Shown here one piece after another: positions 57,636 to 64,000 of a stretch of 64,000 nt of DNA (the first letter of the stretch is position 1; every line of letters begins with the position of its first letter). A model generated the notes under the pieces. The model had not been told where the DNA came from. It worked only from the letters and a program-made list of their open reading frames with translations, and did not search any database. Origin of the DNA: Collybia mongolica (taxonomy: Eukaryota > Basidiomycota > Agaricomycetes > Agaricales > Clitocybaceae); the NCBI GenBank assembly GCA_013420905.1, contig JAAXNY010000001.1, positions 2,914,001 through 2,978,000 of the forward strand, written 5' to 3'. The position numbers and the translations under genes were made by a program.

Positions 57636-59041
57636 CGAAGAGCTGCCTCGATTGAAGAGGAACGGTGATGGTGGGTTATCTTCAAGGTTGGTTTAATAGG
57701 AAGGTAAGAAAGAGACAAGAAAAGAACAAGCGCGTGGACTTGCCAGAGCCAGGCATGCCAGCCTTCTATCCCAGTCTGTCCTCCGGAGTCCCTCCCATTC
57801 GAGTGGAGCCAAAAGATACTCCGGGCATCCTAACAACCATTTTCGCACATTCCCAGGCACGATCCACGTAAAGGCTCCATTGTCTGCCCACCTTGCTGAC
57901 ATTGAAGGGGGTTTCGGGCTACGTCTATATGGGATATCATTACGATCATGAATGATGCTCGAGATCTGAAATTTGTATCGTTTGGGGAATTGCGTAGGCT
58001 TCAACCAAGCCTTGTGTCCAACATCGTGTACGGGATCCAGCACGTTGACTAGTTCTCGTCCATTCTGGCTTCCAGACTTACTGTAAATGTACCTACATGT
58101 ACCAGTCGCCATCAAACCCCACAAGTGATCGCGCTCGATCGTCCTCCACCTCCTCTTTTTCTTTTTTGCTTCCGTCAGACCCAAATTCAGGTGCATTCAA
58201 ACAATATGATATCAACGGCGACCTCGTGAAGCTTCGGTATATTTACATATTTAGGCGGGGATTCCAAAGACTACATTATAACGGCCGTACTCTCCCGCTG
58301 AGACGATATCGTCAACCCGTGTTTTGAACAGGCATATGAGAACCAGTGAGAACCTCGATCTTCCTGCCTATGAACTCCGAGTCGCCCGCCATCGAACAAG
58401 ACGGCCGGAACCCTCTCGAAACTGAAAAGTCGAATCAAATTACCATTGCAAGTAAATCTTCAATATATATGGCTTCAAAAATTCCTGTGTCTGCGAGTTT
58501 CTCGGGACGCGAGGCATCTGGTCTTGCTCGAATCTGGTCAAGACTCGCCTGTCGAAGCTAGCCGGCCATAGTACCTCCGTAGCACTAGCAGTGAACACCT
58601 GACTGCGCGGTTAGTGCTGTCACCCCTATACAAGCGGAAAAAAGAAAAGCCTAGTGGAATAATCATGTGCCCTAACAACCAAGACTCCGAAATAACCTAA
58701 TATACAGAAGACGTCACCTAGATGATTGAAACATAGTGAGGTTGCTTCAATCCATGCTTTCAAGCGATATGGTATCGATCAAATAAAATGCCTAGAATAA
58801 GCAGAAGCCGCAACGCTAACGCATCAGCCGCCCATCACTCCAGGTAGATCAGATACGCCACTGACCAGCGGTGGGCTGTAAACGCTATATAGTTACCAGT
58901 TGTAGATAGACGTAATGATGGACATTTATTGTGATGATATACAGGAAGGTAAGAACGAGTAAGTATGAAGGTAAGTACAATGCAAATCGTGTTCAAATTA
59001 ATCTTGCAAGAAAATTATGGCGAGCCTATTACCTGATGGGT
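57636..59041. other. Spacer with one weak ORF
   Basis: On the minus strand, 57693-58196 is open for 167 residues (VGHKAWLKPTQFPKRYKFQI, DRNDIPYRRSPKPP, FTWIVPGNVRKWLL). The composition is not random, but no domain is recognised and no supporting splice or promoter signals are clear. It may be a lineage-specific gene, an upstream exon or chance. The remainder to 59041 shows nothing. Confidence 0.35.
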
Positions 59042-60146
59042 TTAGTCACTCTTGACTCTCTCGTATTCACCTTTGGAATTGTTTGAGCTCCCACCCCATC
59101 CGAACCAACTCCCTCTCTTCATAGAACCAGGCCTCCTGGGTTCATATCTTTCACCAGTATTATCGCCAACATCGTAACCCTCAACATCACTAGGGACCTC
59201 GACCTCCTCGAATCTACCAGATCCTGAGTTTGTGCGCTCACGAAGGTGAATGTCAGACGCTGATGAAGCCCTGGAGGGGTTGAGTTGAGGAGAAGCACCT
59301 GGGATCGGAACAGGCATGGGCGCAGTTGTGTCCTTTGGCAAAGTAGCAAGCTCAGCCTCTAGTTGTCTTCTACGTTCCAAAGTCGACTGGGTAGTATCCG
59401 ATCGAAGGTACGATGGGGGTGGTGTCCTCAACGTTGACTGGCCCGCCGGAACATTGGCGGATGCAGCAGTTTGCCGCAGAAGCGCAGTTCCAGATGCAAT
59501 AATACTGGGGCCGTACGATCTCCAAAAAGAGGATACAAGCTGGGCGGGGCCAGATACGGGATCGTTAAGAGTGGGAGGAGCCCCATTATCAGCGGCTCCA
59601 CCGACTGGGTTGAAAGCAGACTGCTGCTGCTGACCAACTGTCTGATCCCAGAGTGAGCGCAGTCGCTCCTGTATGAATGAGTATGCTTTGGCTTTGAATG
59701 ATGCGAGGGTTGCGTCTATCTGAGTCTCATGGGAATGGAAGAAAGGTTGAAGGTGGTTGAGATAAAGGTAGGACGATCCGCGGGTCTGAGGAAGAGCAAG
59801 GTAAAGAAGAAAGAGGGTTTTCATTGTGTGATAGAATGGGATCCTGAAAATGGTATAATTCAGCACGCACAAAGGGGGCAAATTCAGGAACCTTCGCACC
59901 ATGAGACAAGCCACTCAGCAACATACTCTACGCCGACAAGACATCCCAGAACGGACCAGTACATCAGCCATCGCTCAAGCTCCTCCTCAGAAGCCGGGCG
60001 CTGGCTTAGCGTTTTGTAAGACGCGTATCCCGGATATAGAAATGCCACGACGGAACTGTACCGAACGTGTTTAACCCTTGCCTGAAAGCAGGGCAAAAAA
60101 GGATTTAAGCATACCTAACGATTCGCGATGTGAGAAAGAACAGCAT
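59042..60146 (-). CDS. TB2/DP1/HVA22 family ER-shaping protein (REEP/Yop1-like)
   Basis: An ER membrane-curvature protein. A small first exon, MLFFLTSRIV, at 60146 joins across an intron to SSVVAFLYPGYASYKTLSQR. The family core continues with EEELERWLMYWSVLGCLVGV, EYVAEWLVSW, then FPFYHTMKTLFLLYLALPQT and RGSSYLYLNHLQPFFHSHE. These make the hydrophobic hairpins and the amphipathic helix of DP1/Yop1/REEP proteins. A long polar, Ser/Pro-rich tail (residues about 110-300) follows, with an ERRRQLEAELATLPK helix and a C-terminus closing in GSSNNSKGEYERVKSD at 59042. A long tail is seen in REEP1-4-like and fungal members, so it may have partners beyond membrane shaping. Complete. Confidence 0.9.
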
Positions 60147-60341
60147 TCAGAGAAGGAAAATGTGTGTCTAGTAGTTTTGTGGTAAAAGAAAAGAGTATAG
60201 CCTCTCTGGATCCGCGTGTGGGTGGTGAGGCGGTCCGAGCAGAGAGGAGAAGGAAAAGGGAGGATTATGTAATATCCTCGATCACGCCTCCCGAAAGTCG
60301 AACCTCAATCAAACATCGTGACTTTACTACGTTTGGCACCC

Positions 60342-61773
60342 ATGCCTCGACGACGCCGCGCTCCTTTTGCTCCCAAGAAAGCTAATAAACCATACGGAGG
60401 GGATCCTACCGCTCCCACTGAGGCTACATGGCGCAGCATGACAGAGTTTGGGTCGTTTGTTGGTGCGATTCACAACTTTATTGATTTCGTTAACCATCAA
60501 ACTAAATGAAACGTATTTAGTCAGAGACGAGGAGGATGTGGAACACACCTTTCGAAAGGGCGATGAGTGAGACTCTTATCTTCGGCGCTGTGGGTGGCCT
60601 ACCTTAAATGACCATTGTAGCGCGACTGTGTTACCGTACAAGGCGGTAGTTGGTGAGGAATTGCCACTTGATAAATATTGGGTAGCACGGATAAAGGAGA
60701 TTCGCGCAAATGGGGGGGATGAAGTATGTACGCGTTCTTCTACGCAAATGGCCATCTTCACCGTTTTGCCAGGTCTGGGCACGTGTTCAATGGTACTGGT
60801 CTGGCCCCGAAGTTGCTGGTACCATCAAGTCATTGTAAGTCATGACTACGTATCCCTGAATATCCGCATAACTGGTCTGAAGAGGATATACCCTGAATTC
60901 GGCTAACCGCCTGGTTTCAGTCCCGGTTCATCATGCGGAAGCTATGAAAGAATATATTCTGACCATTATGACTACGTTTCCTCTTCGGCATTTGATGGTA
61001 CGTACACAATTGCTTCCCTCACAAGCGTGCTAACTTACCTTCTCAAGCTGTTGTACCCGTCCATAAACTTTTCGAAGACAACCCGGATCAGTCGTACATA
61101 GGTAATGACGAGTTCTACACACGTTACACCTTCGAATACAAAGCCAGGATAATTAACGTACGTCCCAACCTCATACCTATGCTCAACGGTATTCAAGGTT
61201 GTCCGTCAGCCGAGGCCTGGTAGCGGTACATGTGTCTGTGAAGAACCATATAACCCAGACGATATGACAGGTACCATGCATTTTTGCCCTCGCCCTTCTT
61301 GCCGCCACCCATACCACCAAAAGTGTCTTCTTGCCGAATTTAAAGATCCAGAAAGCCTAGTGACTCGACCCCTTCGCTTATTATCATCGTCCCCCGACTC
61401 CGACGAAACGATCGTATTGGAGGATCTCATCACGTCGGAACCTCCAAAGAAAAGGCGGCGTGGTAGGCCTGCTAAAAGGAGTCTGGATCCAACAGATGCA
61501 TCAGTTGAGGACCTCCTCGAAGGTATGCCATCTGACCTGGTCTCAGTAGCTCAGCAGCCTATCGTACGCGGTGCAGCCTTCGCTACTGGTGGAGTCTCAG
61601 GCAATGTCCAAGCAGTGCTTCGCGCTCGCAATATGGTGTATGCTGCTCTCTCTGGGACCCCAATCCCGGATGACTGGGAGGATGACATTGACGTTGACCG
61701 AGCAGTTGTCCAGGTGTCTGGAAGGAAATCAATACCAGCCCTTGTTTGCCCAGAATGTAGAGGAGCGATATAG
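60342..61773 (+). CDS. BAH-domain protein with Cys/His-rich PHD-like segment
   Basis: A probable chromatin reader. Exons: 60342-60462, 60521-60566, 60621-60723, 60773-60834, then exons to 61773. It begins with basic MPRRRRAPFAPKKANKPYGG, then VVRDEEDVEHTFRKGDDATV, VLPYKAVVGEELPLDKYWVA, RIKEIRANGGDE-VWARVQWYWSG, CGSYERIYSDHYDYVSSSAF and VPVHKLFEDNPDQSYIGNDE, which is the BAH pattern. A Cys/His cluster then reads GTCVCEEPYNPDDMTGTMHF, CPRPSCRHPYHQKCLLAEF, a PHD- or RING-like zinc module with the last pair possibly CPECRG at the C-terminus. Between them is an acidic/basic linker with a KKRRRGRPAKR AT-hook-like nuclear signal. BAH followed by PHD occurs in chromatin regulators; the partner complex is unknown. 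Confidence 0.85.
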
Positions 61774-64000
61774 TGTGTAATTTATCTGAACAATGTATTT
61801 TTTGTATTGCTGATTGTGTACTTGCTTGCTGGTCAACAAATTATGTTGCTACCGTGCCGATATCGAGGAAATATGACCCAAGTCTGCTTACCGAGTAGTA
61901 ATCGTGCGTACGTGCGTTTATGTTTCAAAAACGGTAGGGTTCCTGGCTCCGCACTCGAGTTCCCGTTCCCAGTGACTGTGAGTGCAACCTTTAGTATTGT
62001 GTGCTCTTCAGCAATTTTTACTTGTAACTTTCAATTCCTCTTGGGCTGAAGAGTCGGAGGGATTGGTTTAAACGCGAGGCCTCAGGTCTCAGACCTTAGA
62101 GAAATCGTCAAAGGGCGCATGGCAGACTGAGTATACATTATGAACCGTCCACTTCTGACCTTCATTTCGATCACTCTCATCTTGCTGCAACCTCGGGAAA
62201 TTCTCGCAGTTCAAATGCTGCTACCCTTCTAGTATATCACCACCAAAACACATAAAAACCCTGGCCAGGGAGAGAGGACGTTCATTGCGCGACTCGTTTA
62301 CACGTATTTTCGACAAGACTTTCCGGCGGTCCAATGAGAGACGTCGGTTTGTCACCCGCTCTTCATAGAAATCACCAGGCTCGGCGGAAGTTTTCATTTT
62401 TCACAAGTATCTCGGGGCGCTTTCCGTTGGTGGAGGTCGCTTGTCGTGCTTTGTACTTTGGTAACCAAGGAACCACTGAACATCAACACGAGTTCATTCC
62501 TGCCAGCCGCCGAACAGGGTGCACCACACCCCTTTAGGAAATATTGGAACGGGGGGTTGGGCTGTGATGGAAATGAACCTATAGTAAGGAATATCTCAAT
62601 TTTCAGTTGGGGATCCTCGTGAAATCAATAACCTTATATGGGGAGCTCTGAACCTAATCTACAAAAGGTGAATGATATCGGTCCAGAGTAGACCAGCAGA
62701 CGCCCGGTGAGTTCGATCTGCACGGTTCACCTTCCATGCGACCTCATCTTTGCTTGAAGCGGGAAGGCACCAATACCTCCGTAACGACGGTGGTGACACT
62801 CCTTCAAGGTCCTGTGAGCCGTAAGCGCATGTCTGTCCCACGAGGATCGGTGTTTTGGAGTAGATGTCTCCACAAACCCCCTTGGTGCCGTCTGGTCTCG
62901 GAGGCCTTCGTCGGCACTCGTCCCAGGAACTTTGGTGCGCCTAGTGCCCGATTGTAAAATTGTCCGACGAAAAACGTGGGGCTATTCTGTTCCATCATGT
63001 GTATCATTGTCAACTGATTTACATCTAATAGGACAATGTCCCTTATATTAAACGGGCCACAGAATTGTATACTTCAAGTGTAAGTATCTTCCAGCGCCGT
63101 ACGTTATGTTCGCATTATATTTGCCTCGAGGATGGGAGTTATTACTAGATACGCCTGTCTCTCAACGCGGCCGCCGAGTATCATGGAAAATTTCGGCCCT
63201 TTCCCACTTCGCCTTGATTCAGTTTTTTCTGATTCGGGTTTTGTTGTAAGTCCGTTCTGACATGTCCCCGCGCCCGTTCAAAATCCCGTTCAAACTAAAT
63301 CCTTTGAAATTCACGTTAACTCTCGGACCGATTATGCGCGAGACACTTTCCCGAGAATGAGGAGCGGATTATCGCATTATAATCTATCGCGGATGCCGGA
63401 CTGAGACGCCTCATCTCGACTTGGTCATTTGCCAACAGTGACGGCCCGAAAAATATCAGGACATTTTCCCCTGGTCATTGCTTTTGGCCACCCTTTTCCG
63501 CCCTTCGGTATATGCAGACATCCATCGCGGCACTATCCATTGTATCTGCCGAGATGTTGAGTTTATGACTGAACTTTTTTGGGATTCACCTAATACACAT
63601 TCAGGGAAGGATTGGACCCGTTGGCTTAAGTAGCCGATGAGTAGTGAGAAGGCTGGAAAAAGGGATTCAGGAACGTCTGATGCAGGCGCTGATATCCTTG
63701 TACCGGCTATCTGGAGCGACACAGCACATCAGGAAAGGTTTCTAAGGAAGCACCAACTTCGCAGAGACTTACTTCTCGCTATCCCTGAGTACCCTTCAGG
63801 GAGAAATAAGGGACTCAAAGAAAGTTTCGAAGACTAAGCTAACCAGGGATGTGTAGTGCTCACTGGACGGTTTAGTGGTAGGGGGATTCGAGCTTTCCAG
63901 CGTAAATTTAAATATTACTATCTACACACTGTCATGGCAAGTGACGGTTTGTAGCTCTAGTGTGTCAGGATATTAGTACCGATCTAAAATGGATTTGAAA
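61774..64000. other. Gene-poor right end
   Basis: About 2.2 kb without a recognised gene. The best candidate is a plus-strand 66-residue ORF at 63637-63837 (MSSEKAGKRDSGTSDAGADI, then charged sequence ending ESFED). It has no domain, and an antisense ORF overlaps it. The rest has only random short ORFs. Confidence 0.4.

Noticed and set aside
1..64000. CRISPR arrays, prokaryotic operons and rRNA genes
   Set aside because: No regular short direct-repeat array with spacers, no rRNA-like sequence and no bacterial gene arrangement was seen; the window is eukaryotic.

Overview
The window reads as nuclear DNA of a filamentous basidiomycete. Genes are split by many 41-95 bp GT-AG introns, neighbouring genes lie on either strand with short spacers, and the families are fungal: a CorA-like transporter, an HsbA-type secreted protein, DUF3602/Par32, Zn2Cys6 factors and CaaX-type pheromone precursors. 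An agaricomycete, possibly near Rhizoctonia/Ceratobasidium, is my inference and not proven by the sequence.

Layout. 1-3931 (-): cohesin subunit SA/Scc3, cut by the left edge. 4271-5341 (+): PP2C phosphatase. 6559-8079 (+): unrecognised multi-exon helical gene. 8080-10305: no gene seen. 10306-18212: a full-length LINE retrotransposon (zinc-knuckle gag, APE-type endonuclease, reverse transcriptase, RNase H, poly(A)) bounded by a perfect 13-bp target-site duplication. It is interrupted between RT and RNase H by a 1.41-kb non-autonomous hAT-like element with its own perfect 8-bp duplication. 19056-23588: two convergent, paralogous 59-residue pheromone-precursor-like genes flanking a protein kinase (20036-21754, -). 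The second copy has lost its CaaX cysteine. 24876-27894 (-): F-box/WD40 protein. 30144-32042 (-): threonine synthase. 32813-36078 (+): SAP-domain nuclear protein. 36947-39760 (-): DEAD-box helicase Dbp4. 40565-42690 (+): CorA-like transporter, rebuilt from ten exons. 43538-44308 (+): HsbA-like secreted protein. 45396-48213 (-): tail-anchored FHA coiled-coil protein (SLMAP/Far10-like). 48922-50308 (-): DUF3602/Par32-like protein. 51343-53424 (+): CLN3/Btn1. 53628-57635 (-): Zn2Cys6 factor with polyQ. 59042-60146 (-): TB2/DP1/HVA22 (REEP/Yop1) protein. 60342-61773 (+): BAH-domain protein with a Cys/His-rich PHD-like segment. 61774-64000: no convincing gene.

How the genes relate. Most are unrelated housekeeping genes (cohesion, ribosome biogenesis, threonine synthesis, vacuole and ER shape, chromatin). 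The two parts that stand out are the nested retroelement/DNA transposon and the duplicated pheromone-like pair, which may mark part of a mating-type (pheromone/receptor) region. No Ste3-type receptor was recognised inside the window. Exon boundaries were placed by eye from GT/AG signals and frame continuity, and should be treated as predictions.
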